Shown piece by piece: positions 54,408 to 64,000 of a stretch of DNA of 64,000 bases. The position numbers were made by a program, and so were the translations under genes. Positions within the stretch are counted from its first letter, which is position 1. Each line of letters begins with the position of its first letter. Under the pieces are notes generated by a model. It was not told where the DNA came from and ran no database searches. It saw nothing but the letters and a program-made list of their open reading frames with translations. The stretch spans positions 31,528 to 95,527 of the forward strand of contig CANXME010000495.1 in the NCBI GenBank assembly GCA_948144175.1, read 5' to 3'. This stretch comes from Closterium sp. NIES-65. Its lineage: Eukaryota > Streptophyta > Zygnematophyceae > Desmidiales > Closteriaceae.

Positions 54408-54546
54408 TGTTAGAAGACTTGCACAGTGAGATCCGCGATTGATTCTTGGCGGGTTACAGGCCTGTTAGCCTGGGATTATGGGCGCACTGACCCGCTACTA
54501 AAACAAGCCATTTCATCCCAATGGTTTAGTGGTTGGGATTCTGACA
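54408..54546 (+). repeat. TRIM LTR 3
   Basis: TGTTAGAAGACTTGCACAG...GGGATTCTGACA, preceded by a G-run and followed by unrelated DNA with no primer-binding site, so it is the terminal LTR. Confidence 0.78.
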
Positions 54547-55044
54547 CATGTTGTTCTCTTTCAATTTACCAACAAGGTCATTAGAAGGCTTTATAGTCTT
54601 CTCTCACACTTGACAGACAAAGGGGAACTGGCATCCGAGCTGGCCCCCAGAAGTCAGAGAAATTTCTCTGATTTGCAAGTATGAGAATTGATATTTTTTT
54701 TTAAACCAACTCGGCCCCATATTTTCAAAGAAATTTTAAAGCTAACTCTGATTTTTCAGAGTTTTCAAGGAGCGTACTCTGATCACTCGGAGTACAAGCG
54801 CGTACCGATTCCGTTTTCTGCTTGCGTTCTTGATAGATGATTCGGTTCGGACTTCACGGGTCACAGCAGATTCACACTGTCAATGCAAAATCAGCTTGAA
54901 ACAGCAAATCCGCGCCTTACAACACACTATTTTTGCCCAATCACAGCAAAATCGCCCTGACACAACAGATTTGCGTCGTCAGAGCACAATAATTTGGATC
55001 AATCAGTAAGAAATTCCACCTGACATTGAAGATTCGCCCTTTCA
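54547..55044. other. Non-coding DNA with several short inverted repeats
   Basis: No coding frame. It contains the perfect 16-bp palindrome CAGAGAAATTTCTCTG (54655-54670), an AACTCTGA/TCAGAGTT hairpin (about 54739-54760) and a GTACTC/GAGTAC pair (about 54775-54800), then loosely repeated CAGCAAATCCGC-like words (54860-55000). Confidence 0.5.
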
Positions 55045-55176
55045 TGTCAAAGTTATATCATTGCTCTTACTTAGCCTGTAGTGAGATGCATCTTAGGGTT
55101 GCAACTTTTCTCTCGTCTTTCTTCTTGTACCCCCCCCTTGACCTAGTCGACATCATTCCTCTCCTCTAATTTGACA
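55045..55176 (+). repeat. Copia-D 5' LTR
   Basis: 132 bp, TGTCAAAG...AATTTGACA. It resembles the LTRs of the minus-strand mini-element (TAGCCTGTAGTG core, TTGACA end) more than the 3' LTR of Copia-D. Confidence 0.7.
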
Positions 55177-55189
55177 TGGTATTAAGAGC
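55177..55189 (+). promoter_or_regulatory. Copia-D primer-binding site
   Basis: TGGTATTAAGAGC directly abuts the LTR; it differs from TGGTATCAGAGC by one substitution and one extra A. Confidence 0.75.
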
Positions 55190-56001
55190 GACCGTGCGCC
55201 CCCATTCGATTTTCGATCTTCTACCCGAGTCGCGCCCCTTCGCGGCGTCCCGTTCTTTTATACTACCTGAAACGTGCCTTATGCGAGACGCCCCCATTCC
55301 CTAGGCGAGATTATTTTTTTTTTACTGCCTAGTCACGCGCGCCCCTCTGCGCAGCCCGCGCGACGCCCTGTCCTGCAGCCCGCACGTTGCGCCCGCTGCT
55401 TGCGCGCTGCCCCTGCTGCTCGCACGCTGCATTTGCTGCCCGCGCGCTGCTTGCCCTGCCCACGAACTGCTAGCGCACTGCTGCACCAGAGTTGCTGCTA
55501 CGCCTGAGCTGCTACTGCGCCTAAGTTGTTGCTGCTGCTGCTCCCCCTTGCTACTGCTACCGACTGTGCTGCTGGTGCTGCACTGCTGCTAAGCACTACT
55601 GCTGTTGTCAAAACACTATAGGCCCCGCTAGCCCCTAGGCCGACGCGCGACCCACAGCCGCCCGCCCGCTAGGCCACCCGCGCGATCACGTGCCGGCTGC
55701 TGCAGCCTGCGCTAGAACGCAGCCGCGACCCGGGTGCTTCGCCGCCGCTAGACGCAGCCGCGACCCTCGCGCAGCCGCACCCTAGGCACCGCCACGCACC
55801 GAGCATAGGCCCGGCGTCGCGCGCCGCCTACCCACGCGAGCCGCGCCGCCCCGAGCCGCGCCGCCGAGTCGCGCCGCCCGAGTCGCACCGCCCGAGCCGC
55901 GCCACCGTAACTGAGTCGCGCCGCCCTACCTGCTCCTTCTGCTACTGCTGTTACTACTGCTACTGCTGCTACTGCTACTACTGCTCCCTGCTACTGCCAC
56001 T
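55190..56001 (+). other. Copia-D GC-rich leader
   Basis: GC-rich, repeat-bearing, non-coding stretch up to the gag ATG. It includes GCCGAGTCGCGCC-like units similar to the last part of the Copia-A leader, and CTGCTACTGCTGCT-type runs. Confidence 0.7.
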
Positions 56002-57330
56002 ATGGCCAGTCCCACTGTTCTCACCTTTGACACGGAGGGCCGCCCGATTAAGTTCGATGTCTGGCTTGATGACCTCCTCCTGTACATCCAGATAACTGCC
56101 AAGGATGATGTTTCCCTCTATGACCACACGTCAGGCGCTGCTCCCGCACCTCCCGCTACTACTGACAGTACTGCTCGCTCCCAGTGGCAGACCCGTGATG
56201 CACACGCTCGCCTAGCTATTCGCAGTCACCTACCGTTAGATGAGCATGAGCACTTCGGACAGCATAAGACCGCCAAGGAGCTGTACGACGCAGTAGTCGC
56301 GCGCTACTCCTCTCCTGCCACAGCTGCCATAGGCCGTCTCTCACTGCCCTACCTCTTCCCAGACCTGTCCGCCTTTGCCACTGTAGCTGACCTCATCACC
56401 CACCTCCGTACCAGTGACCTCCGCTACCGTGCAGCGCTCCCCCCCCCCCCGATTTCCTCGCCAAGAACCCCCCACCGATGTACCTCACACTGTACCACCT
56501 TGTCACCCGCCTCCCTGACTCCCTTACACTGTCACAGACCAGTTTCTCGCCCTCTCCCCCACTGACCTCACTGTCGACCTCCTCAAGAAGGAGCTCCTAG
56601 CAGCTGAGAAGAGCATTGTCGCTGTAGGTGCCTCTCGTGGTGACCCCGCACCCCCTTCTTTGAGGGGTGCTCCCCCTCCCCCTCCTCCCCTCCATTGCAT
56701 CTACTGCTGCTGTCGACTTCCTCAGAGCTGAGAGAGTCGGGCCGCGTTTGCTCCTAGTGGGAGACGCAAGGGCGCAGGGGCAAGGGGGGCCGGGGTGGTG
56801 GAGGTGGCGGAGGGGGCGGCGGCGGTGGAGGAGGTGGGGGGAGGGGGGGGGGGGGGGGGGGGGGGGTGGCGAGTGGGAGTGGCACGGGTGGTGGGGGGTC
56901 AGTGGAGGCACCGGGGTGTGGCCGGCGGCGACGGTGGTGGGGGTGGTGGCGGTGGTGCTGGCAGTGGTGGCGGCGGTGGAGCGGGGGGGCGGACGCGGTG
57001 GAGCGGTACAGCGTGGGGGTTTGGCGGTGGCCAGAGGCAGCAGCAGCAGCGCCCCAGCGAGGCTCCCTCGCCCCAGCAGCTCCGTGAGTGGTACTCTTAG
57101 TGTGGGGGGTCTGGGGGAGGGGGTACTTGCCCGTATGTCATCCGTACAGGTGACCGCACTAGCCAGACTTGTGGGAGGTTTCACACTGCGCAGCGCTGTT
57201 TCTTTTGCCTCGACGACGCCTGGCGTGAGCAGTTTCCTGACGCCTCTGAACTGCCCCGCGGGGCTGATCTGCCTAAGAAGGGATTGATATCTTTGCTCTT
57301 GATTATGATGCTATTCTTGCAGCCATGTAT
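56002..57330 (+). pseudogene. Copia-D gag (frameshifted)
   Basis: Starts MASPTVLTFDTEGRPIKF, collinear with Copia-A Gag, and stays open for 150 codons until a C12 run (56439-56450) where Copia-A reads a non-repetitive sequence; the frame is lost there. Later parts in other frames include LLAAEKSIVAVGASRGDP, a G24 run (56843-56866) in the poly-Gly region, QLREWYS followed by TAG at 57098 where Copia-A has Gln, and CGRFHTAQRCFFC, a C-x3-H-x4-C-x2-C cluster. Homopolymer slippage explains much of the damage. Confidence 0.8.
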
Positions 57331-59000
57331 GCATTGACTATTAGTGCTGAGGGTGACTGTTACCTGAGTGTTCCGCCTGACCCGGGCATCGGTATCAGTG
57401 AGGCTGCAGCTCTAGGTGCTAGCGCATCTGCTGCTCTAGGTCCTGGTGAGGCTGCTGCCCTAGGTGCTAGTGCGTCTGCGTCTGCTGGTACTGCACCTAC
57501 TGAGGCACTGCACACCTTCACACTGGACTCCGGTGCTTCCCGCTGTTTTCTTTCGCGACCGCACTGCCCTCGAGCAGCTCCCTATACCGGTTGCTGTCTC
57601 CCTGGCAGACCCCTCAGGGGGTCCGGTCCTTACGACCTCCACCACTGCCCTCCCTTGTCCTGCTGTCCCGTCTGGCACGCTGTCGGGCCTCTACCTCCCC
57701 TCGTTCTCTACAAACTTGGTGGCGGGTTTCGTGCTCCAGGACGCGGTGTGTTCACTAGTTCACCCCGGCCTACGAGCGTGTGACGCACTGCACGTGTGCC
57801 CGGACGGGTCCGTCACCTGGCTACCTTCACTCGGCAGCCGGGGTCGGACTTGTACACACTGACCACTCAGTCCCCTCAGGTAGCTGCGGTTGCGTCTGCG
57901 TCAGGTCAGCTGTCGGCCCCCTACTCGTGTCGCTCCCTGTCACACAGGACTGTCCTCTGGCGCCACCGCCCTTGGTCACCCGTCAGTGCAGCGCCTTCGC
58001 GGCATGCACTCCAGGTATCTTGTCTTTGGTCTTCCCAGAGTTCTCCCTCCCCTGCCACCCTCCCCTGCTCCTCCCTGTCTTCCCTGTGTCGAGGGGCGGC
58101 AGCGCGCCGCTCCTCACTCCTCCTCGTTCCCTCCCACAGAGGCTCCATTGCAGACTCTCCACCTGGACGTGTGGGACCCCGCCCGCGTCCGGGGACAGGG
58201 CCACGAGCGGTGCTTTTTGCTGGTCGTCGACGACTACACGCGCTACACCACGGTCTTCCCCTTGCGTACCAAGGGTGAGGTCCCTGTTGTCTTGATCCCC
58301 TGGATCCGCGCTGCTCGTCTCCAGCTCCGCCAGCGGTTCTAGTCGGACTTTCCTGTCCTACGTCTGCACTCTGACAGAGGTGGCGAGTTTTCCCTCTAAC
58401 CTCTTGGCAGCCTACTGTGCGGAGCACGGCATCCGCCAGACGTTCACTCTCCCGGCCTCTCCGCAGCAGAATGGGGTTGCTGAGCGCCGCATTGGTCTTG
58501 TCATGGAGGTCGCTCGTACCTCCATGATCCATGCGGCTGCTCCCCATTTCCTGTGGCCGTTTGCAATGCAGTACGCCGCGCATCAGCTCAACCTCTGGCC
58601 CCGTGTCTCTGTTCCGGAGACCTCGCCTACTCTGCGTTGGACGGGGGAGGTTGGCGACGCGTCGGTGTTTCCAAGTCTGGGGATGTCGAGCCTTTGTCCG
58701 CGATACGTCCGCGGACAAACTCTCCTCCCGTGCGGTTCCCTGTGTCTTCCTGGGCTTTGTCCCTGACGCGCCTGGCTGGCGGTTTTACCACCCCACCTCC
58801 CGCCGTGTCTTTCTTCGCCTCTCAGGACGTCACCTTTGACGAGTCGGTACCCTTTTGCCGTCTCTTCCCCTACCGCACTGCCCCGCTCCCCCCCCCCGCC
58901 GCTCTTCCTCACCCCAGGTGTCCCGTCGGTAGACCCCCTTCCTCCCCATGGTGCTGCTCCCTCAGGTGTTTCCCAGGTAGACCCGGTCGAGCCTGTCGAG
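57325..59000 (+). pseudogene. Copia-D protease-integrase (frameshifted)
   Basis: TFTLDSGASRCF at about 57520 keeps the DSG that Copia-A has lost, then the frame shifts. Integrase is spread over three frames: a zinc region from about 57955, LHLDVWDPARV (about 58160, Gly of the usual VWGP replaced by Asp), LHSDRGGEF (about 58365) and QQNGVAERRIG with catalytic Glu at 58482. A TAG interrupts at 58340. This copy shows the ancestral state of the two sites changed in Copia-A. Confidence 0.8.
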
Positions 59001-59019
59001 GTAGCTATTGACTTTGTCC

Positions 59020-59785
59020 TGCGCGAGGTACTGAGTGTGCTGAGCCTGGTGGTTCTGGGTCTAGGGGCACTGAGACTAGGGGTGCTGATCTTGGGGGTGC
59101 AGAGACTGGAGGTGCTAGGCCTGGGGGTGCTGAGACTGGGGTGCTGAGCCTGGGGGTGCTGAGACTGGGGGTGCTGAGCCTGGAGGTGCTGCGACTAGGG
59201 TGCTGAGCCTGGGGTGCTGAGACTAGGGGTGCTGAACCTGGTGGCGCTCCCTCTTCACAGCAGCTGCGTGAGTGGTACTCTCAGCGCTACAGCCTCCGTC
59301 GTGGGGCTACTGGAGCTGGGGGGTCTGCTGGAGTCGGGCTAGTGGCCTCGCAGGTGCAGTCCCACAGCCCGAGCCTCCCTCCCCTTAGCGGCTACGTGAG
59401 TGGTACGCTCGGCGCTGCAGCCTCAGGAGTGGAGCTCCTCGTATTGAGGTACCGCCTGGTGGAGGTGCTGCTGGTGCTACTACTAGTGGTGCTGCTGGCA
59501 CTGGTGCTGCTGGAGGTTTTGGAGCTTTTGGAGGTGCTGCTGGTGCTGCTGGGGGTTCTGGAGCTGTCGGAGGTGCTGCTGGTGCTGGTGCTGCTGGAGG
59601 TGCTGTTGGTGCTACTGGAGGCTGTGGAGCTGCCGGAGGTGCTGCTGGTGCTGGTGCTGCTGGTGCTGCTGGAGGTCCTGGAGCTGCTGGAGGTGCTGCT
59701 GGTGCTACTGGAGATTCTGGAGCTACCGGAGGTGCTGCTGGTGCTGGTTCGGCTGGAGCCTCTAGTGCTGTCTCTCTGCTGCTTC
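59020..59785 (+). repeat. Copia-D Gly/Ala/Glu-type minisatellite linker
   Basis: Two blocks of GC-rich tandem words: GGGGGTGCTGAGACT-like 15-mers (about 59030-59240, the same repeat as in the Copia-A linker) and GGTGCTGCTGGTGCT-like words (about 59455-59770). It is far longer than the matching stretch in Copia-A. Confidence 0.8.
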
Positions 59786-60419
59786 TAGGGGCACTTCACG
59801 GCCGCAGCTTTACTTCAATCCGCTCCTTCAGCAGGTTTTTGGTCAGCCGCCTCCTCCTAGTCCTCCTCCCTCCTTAGAGTGTCCTCCGCCTGTCCAGTCG
59901 CAGTCCCAGCTCCCACCTGCCCCGCCACTTCTGGTCCTCTCCCTACACTGGTCCGACAGGCGGTCTTACAGAGCGTCGTGAGCCTGAGTCTCGTCTTGTG
60001 TTGCCTGTGTCGCGTCCTGTGTCACCTGTTCGTGCTGCTCGCACTGGTCGCCGTGGTCAGCGTGAGCGTCCTCCACGTGTGCCTGGCACATACTATATGA
60101 CTCTATCTCCTTCCACTGCTCCACAGCATGTCCCTCTGCCGTCTCCTCCTGAGTCCTCTCTTCCTGTTCTTGCTGACCCAGAGTCTGACTCCCTTCGTGC
60201 TGCCAGTCCTACTATCACGCGTCTCCTGGCCACTGCTGTCACGGACCCTTCCTTGAGTCTGCTCCAGCGTCTGCCCTAGTTGTTGAGCTAGTTGACTTTG
60301 CTGCTCAGTGTCGTCTCGACTACGCTGCCAGTCTTGTTGCTGAGTCTGAGTATGTCTGTCCTCCGTCCGTCGGGGTGAGTGTGCTCTAGGCACGGACGTC
60401 CTTGAGGACAGACAGGAGG

Positions 60420-62125
60420 ACCTTGAGTGTCTTGCAGCCACTACGCTCATCTCGTGTCCATGCTGATTGCCCCTGAGGGAGACCCGGATGCTCCAGACAT
60501 CCCGACCCCGTGCTCTTACGCTGAGGCAATCGCGGGTGAGTACTCCTCTCAGTGGCAGTCAGCCATGGATACAGAGATGGCATCTTGGAAGTCTACTGGC
60601 ACTTACGTTGACGAGGTTCCGCCTCCTGGGGCGAACATAGTCAGTGGCATGTGGATTTTCAGGGTGAAGCGGCCACCGGGTTCTCCGCCTGTCTTCAAGG
60701 CTCGTTACGTTGCTCGAGGCTTCAGTCAGCAAGAGGGAGTAGACTTCTTTCAGACCTTCTCCCCCACCCCGAAGATGACCACTCTTCGGGTGCTACTGCA
60801 CGTTGCTGCTTAGCGTGACTACGAGCTTCACTCTCTTGACTTCAGCACTGCTTTCTTGCAGGGCAGTCTGCACGAGGAGATCTGGCTGCGCCGCCTCCTG
60901 GTTTCACTGGGTCGTTTCCTCCTGGTACCCAGTGGAGCCTCCGGCGGCCAGTCTACGGTCTCCGCCAGGGCGCACGTGAGTGGCACGACACACTGAGGTC
61001 TACTCTGGCGGCACTTGGGTTCGCGCCCTCTACTGCTGACCCGTCGCTATTTCTGCTCACCGACACTTCGTTGCCGCCGTTCTACATCCTCGTGTACATC
61101 GACGACTTGGTCTTTGCCACTGCTGACACTGAGGCTCTCGCCCACGTGAAGTCGGAGCTGCAGAAGAGACACACGTCCACAGACTTGGGTGAACTGCGCA
61201 GCTACTTTGGCTTGCAGATCATCCGGGACAGAGCACGCCGCACCATTACCCTGACTCAGTCACATATGGTGCAGCAGGTCCTTCAGCACTTCGTCTTCAC
61301 CTGGTCCTCAGCACAGGCCACTCCTCTGGCTGTAGGTCAGTCGCTCTCAGCTCTGCCTTCGGATGAGTCCGTAGAGTCGAGTGGTCCCTACCCAGAGCTG
61401 ATTGGTTGCCTCATGTACCTGATGACTTGCACTCATCCTGACCTAGCATACCCTCTGGCTTCTGGCCCGCTACGTGGCTCCTGGCAGACACCGAAAGGTG
61501 CACTGGGATGCTGCAAAGAGGGTCGTGCGCTACTTGTGCAGTATATCGGGCATGGGCTCGTGCTAGGAGGAGGGAGCTCAGTTGTTCTCAGTGGGCACTC
61601 AGATGCTTCTTGGGTTGACGACTAGGCTACTCAGCGGTCGTCACAATGTTACACCTTCAGCCTTGGCTCTGGCTCAGTTTCGTGGCGCTCTACGCGTTCG
61701 TCTTCAGTTCTCAGCTCAGTTGTGAGGCTGAGATCTACGCCACAGCCATGGCTGCACAGGAGTTACGCTGGCTCACCTACCTGCTGACCGACCTGGGAGA
61801 GCGGCCTAGTTCTCCTCCAGTGCTGTACGTCGACAACAAGGCTGCCATTGCCTTGTGTGAGGAGCACAGACTGGAGCACAGAACGAAGCATATTGCTCTT
61901 CGTTACTTCCTCGCTCGGGAGCTGCAGCAGCGCGGTCACCTTCGTCTGCGTTACGTGGCCTCTCAGGCCAACACCGCTGATATATTCACCAAGGCACTTC
62001 AGCATGGTGATCATCGGCGCTTCTGTACTTTGCTGGGGCTGGTGCCCACTTTCCTCACTTGTTGTAGGCTTTACCTGTCCTGTGATCTCTATATATACTC
62101 CTGCCTGCCTGCTCTGCTAGGTTGA
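60420..62125 (+). pseudogene. Copia-D reverse transcriptase-RNase H (broken)
   Basis: Open from DPDAPDIPTPCSYAEAI through GMWIFRVKRPPGSPPVFKAR to a TAG at about 60811, then frameshifts near 60880-60960. It resumes with FYILVYIDDLVFATAD (YIDD at 61095-61106) to TAG 61623, where Copia-A reads DDQATQRSSQ, so a CAG-to-TAG change. RNase H follows with EAEIYATAM, YVDNKAAIAL and ANTADIFTKAL. It lacks the 5-bp TTGAG duplication found in Copia-A. Confidence 0.8.
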
Positions 62126-62295
62126 GTTCACACTTGTTGTTTGTACTGCATATATACTTCTGCATGTGAACTGGCCATGTGGCCCTTTGCTTGTGCTTGG
62201 AATGTGTGGTGACGTTGTGATCCACCCTGAGCTTGCTTGCCTCTCTTGACTGGTCTCGTGACCCCTTGCTCTCCCCCACTTTGCCTATTGGGGTG

Positions 62296-62419
62296 TGTCA
62301 AACTATAGGTGGTGTTGTTGTGTAGGCTATAGTGGGTTAGCCTTTAAGGGGTTACACAAGCTTGGGTTTGCTACTTGTACTTCAACTTTTCATAGTTCAA
62401 TCACTTCTTGATTCTGACA
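62296..62419 (+). repeat. Copia-D 3' LTR
   Basis: 124 bp, TGTCAAACTATAGG...ATTCTGACA, preceded by ATTGGGGTG (62287-62295). The core GTAGGCTATAGTGGG matches the Copia-A LTR. Confidence 0.75.
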
Positions 62420-64000
62420 GCTGCCGCCTCACTGCTGCTGGCCGGCTGCTTCTAAGCTCTGCTACTGCACTGCTGCTACCTGCTGCTGCCGCCAGAGCTG
62501 CTATACTGCCGCAGAGCTGCTGCTGCCACCTACACTGCTGCTTGGATTGTGCTACTGCTGCTGTGCTGCTGCTGCACTGCTGCTGCTGGCTGTTGCTAAG
62601 CACTGCTTTTTGCTGCTGCTACGTGCTGCTGCCGCCAGAGCTGCTGCTGCCACCTGCACTGCTGCTCCCACGTGCTACTGCTGTTACACTACTGCTGCTA
62701 CCTCAACAACTACTGCAGGTTGCTGCTAAGCACTGCTGCTGCTGTTGCTGCTACCTGCAGCTGCCGCCAGAGCTGCTACTGTCGCCTCCACTGCTGCTGC
62801 CACTGTGGTGCTGCTGCCGCCTCAACTGCTGCTGCTGCTAAGCACTGCTGCTACTGCCGAGCCGCCCTGCTGCTACTACTGCTGCTGCAGCTGCTCATTC
62901 CACTGCTGCTGCTGGTGGAGGTTCTGCTGGGAGTGTTGGAGGTGCCGCTGCCCAGCCCCACCGAGCCGCCCTGCTACTACTACTGCTGCTGCTGGTGGAG
63001 GTGCTGCTGGGAGTGTTGGAGGTGCGACTGGGAGTACAGGAGGTGCTGCTGATACTGGAGGTGCTGGACCTACTACTGACCGTCACTGCCTGTCATGGCC
63101 GCCATCTTGGCAGTTGCAGCGGCTAGGGGTGGATAGCAACGGGTACTGCCCCACCCGGACGACCCCACCCCTCAGCAGCTTTGTGAGTGGGTTGTTCAGC
63201 GAGGCCCGTCCTGTGTGGTGGAGGTTTTGTTTTATGTGGGGCCTCAGCGACCCCGCAATTGTGCTTCTCAGCGGTGCGTCCCTGGTTGTGTAGCGGTTGC
63301 TGCTCTCGGTTCTAGTGAGTCTGCTGCCGCTCCAGGTGCTAGTGAGTCTGCTACAGCTCTAGGTGCCCGTGGAGTCTGCCGACGCTCTAGGTGCTAGTGC
63401 GTCTACTGCCATAGGTCCTGCCTCAGCTGAGGTCTTGCACACTTTCACGCTTGACTCAGGTGCGTCACGTTGCTTCTTTCGTGATTCCACCATAGCCACA
63501 CCACTCACATCACCTATCCCAGTCTCACTGGCTGACCCCTCTGGGGGCTCAGTAGTTACGAGAGCCTCCACGGTTCTCCCTGGTCCAGCAGTACCTCCCG
63601 GCTCTCTGTCAGGTCTTCCACCTCCCCACGTTCTCGACGAACTTGTGAGCAACGCTGCATTCAGGATGTCTGGGTTGATACCTTTATTCCTGAGGGGCAG
63701 CGTGTGGCGATCTGTACGTGCTTCCCGGACTGGCCGTCACCTGGCTACATTCACTCAATAGCCTGGGTCCAGACTGTACACACTGACCACTATGTCTGCA
63801 CAGGTGGCTGAGTCAGGTCAGTTGGTCGCAGTCGAGTCGGGCGTCTGCGTCGGGTCAGTTAGCTGCGTCCTCCTCGTGCAAGTACTCACACACGAGACTC
63901 AGCGCTGGCACCATCGTCTTGGTCACCCCTCTTTTGTCACGTCTACGCAGCATGCACTCTGGTCTCCTTGTCTCTGGCCTCCCTAGGACCTTGCCCCCCC
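62420..64000 (+). mobile_element. Copia-E, relative of Copia-A, runs off the window
   Basis: Starts directly after the Copia-D 3' LTR with a long CTGCTGCTGCCGCC-type stretch (to about 62930) resembling a leader, but without LTR or primer-binding site of its own. A remnant of the gag C-terminus (NCASQRCVPGC, about 63253) and a protease and integrase start follow. The Gag core is missing. Confidence 0.65.
63363..64000 (+). pseudogene. Copia-E protease and integrase start
   Basis: A frame open from 63363 holds ALGASASTAIGPAS and TFTLDSGASRCFFRD at about 63440-63485 (protease DSG intact), then PIPVSLADPSGG, ending at TAG 63759. In another frame ETQRWHHRLGHPS at about 63895-63933 is the integrase zinc region. 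Integrase catalytic motifs would lie past the window end. Confidence 0.7.

Larger units (their letters stand above)
53970..54546 (+). mobile_element. TRIM-like miniature element with three LTRs
   Basis: Layout LTR (53970-54109), PBS plus 69-bp interior, LTR (54179-54315), PBS plus 92-bp interior, LTR (54408-54546). Each interior begins TGGTATCAGA and ends in a G-run (GAGGGGG at 54172-54178; TGGGGGG at 54401-54407), so both have a primer-binding site and a polypurine tract but no coding capacity. LTRs are 137-140 bp and clearly diverged, so it is old. CACAT occurs at 53965-53969 and at 54545-54549, but the second overlaps the final CA of the LTR, so the target duplication is uncertain. Confidence 0.8.
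55045..62419 (+). mobile_element. Copia-D, frameshifted relative of Copia-A
   Basis: 7,375 bp, close to the 7,467 bp of Copia-A and with the same order: LTR, PBS, GC-rich leader, gag with poly-Gly, protease, integrase, Gly/Ala/Glu repeat linker, RT, RNase H, ATTGGGGTG tract, LTR. The outer LTRs (55045-55176 and 62296-62419) are only loosely alike and the flanks (TTTCA left, GCTGC right) do not match, so the ends may come from different elements. Coding regions have many frameshifts. Confidence 0.8.

Noticed and set aside
53970-54546. Cassandra-type TRIM carrying 5S rRNA in its LTR
   Set aside because: I looked for 5S internal control sequences in the LTRs and saw none; the boxes present are tRNA-like.

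Overview
The window is a dense nest of plant-type retroelements. I see no intact cellular gene. Organism (inference): a plant-lineage eukaryote. The LTR elements have primer-binding sites matching the 3' end of initiator-methionine tRNA (TGGTATCAGAGC type). There are TRIM-like miniature elements, short GT-AG introns and telo-box-like motifs (TTAGGGTTT). A streptophyte alga or early-diverging land plant would fit the GC-rich, Gly-rich Gag proteins, but I cannot name a species.

Bases 1-47906 are a tandem array of a 17,765-bp unit. I call the copies alpha (1-12375, its first 5.4 kb lies off the window), beta (12376-30140) and gamma (30141-47906, one extra base). Copies differ by only about 20 single-base changes over the 12.4 kb shared by all three. 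Each unit reads left to right: a 5'-truncated Ty1/copia element (Copia-B) that starts in the middle of gag; a short spliced coding fragment with two Cys/His clusters; a decayed LINE (endonuclease, reverse transcriptase, zinc-binding tail); and a complete-length Ty1/copia element (Copia-A, 7,467 bp, 131-bp LTRs). The repeat junction falls exactly on the last base of the Copia-A 3' LTR. Only the gamma copy of Copia-A has a matching 5-bp target-site duplication (TCATG) on its right side. The simplest explanation is unequal recombination between that LTR and a related LTR once inserted in the gag gene of Copia-B.

Bases 47907-64000 are single copy. In order: an AT-rich flank; a 1,251-bp gag/pol-less LTR element on the minus strand (48309-49559, TSD ATTCC); a decayed minus-strand fragment with a 312-bp in-frame internal duplication; a broken copia (Copia-C) whose integrase and reverse transcriptase look like different lineages; a miniature element with three LTRs and two tiny internal domains (53970-54546) that carries tRNA-like A and B boxes across the LTR/PBS boundary; a frameshifted relative of Copia-A (Copia-D, 55045-62419) with mismatched LTRs; and the start of another relative (Copia-E, from 62420).

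The protein-coding elements all appear dead, and the damage has a pattern. Stops are mostly TAG at positions where relatives have Gln or Trp, and the catalytic changes in Copia-A (protease DSG to DSR, integrase E to K) are G-to-A. This is what C-to-T decay of methylated cytosines would leave. The miniature elements keep only cis-acting parts (LTR, PBS, polypurine tract) and would have depended on proteins made by relatives elsewhere.
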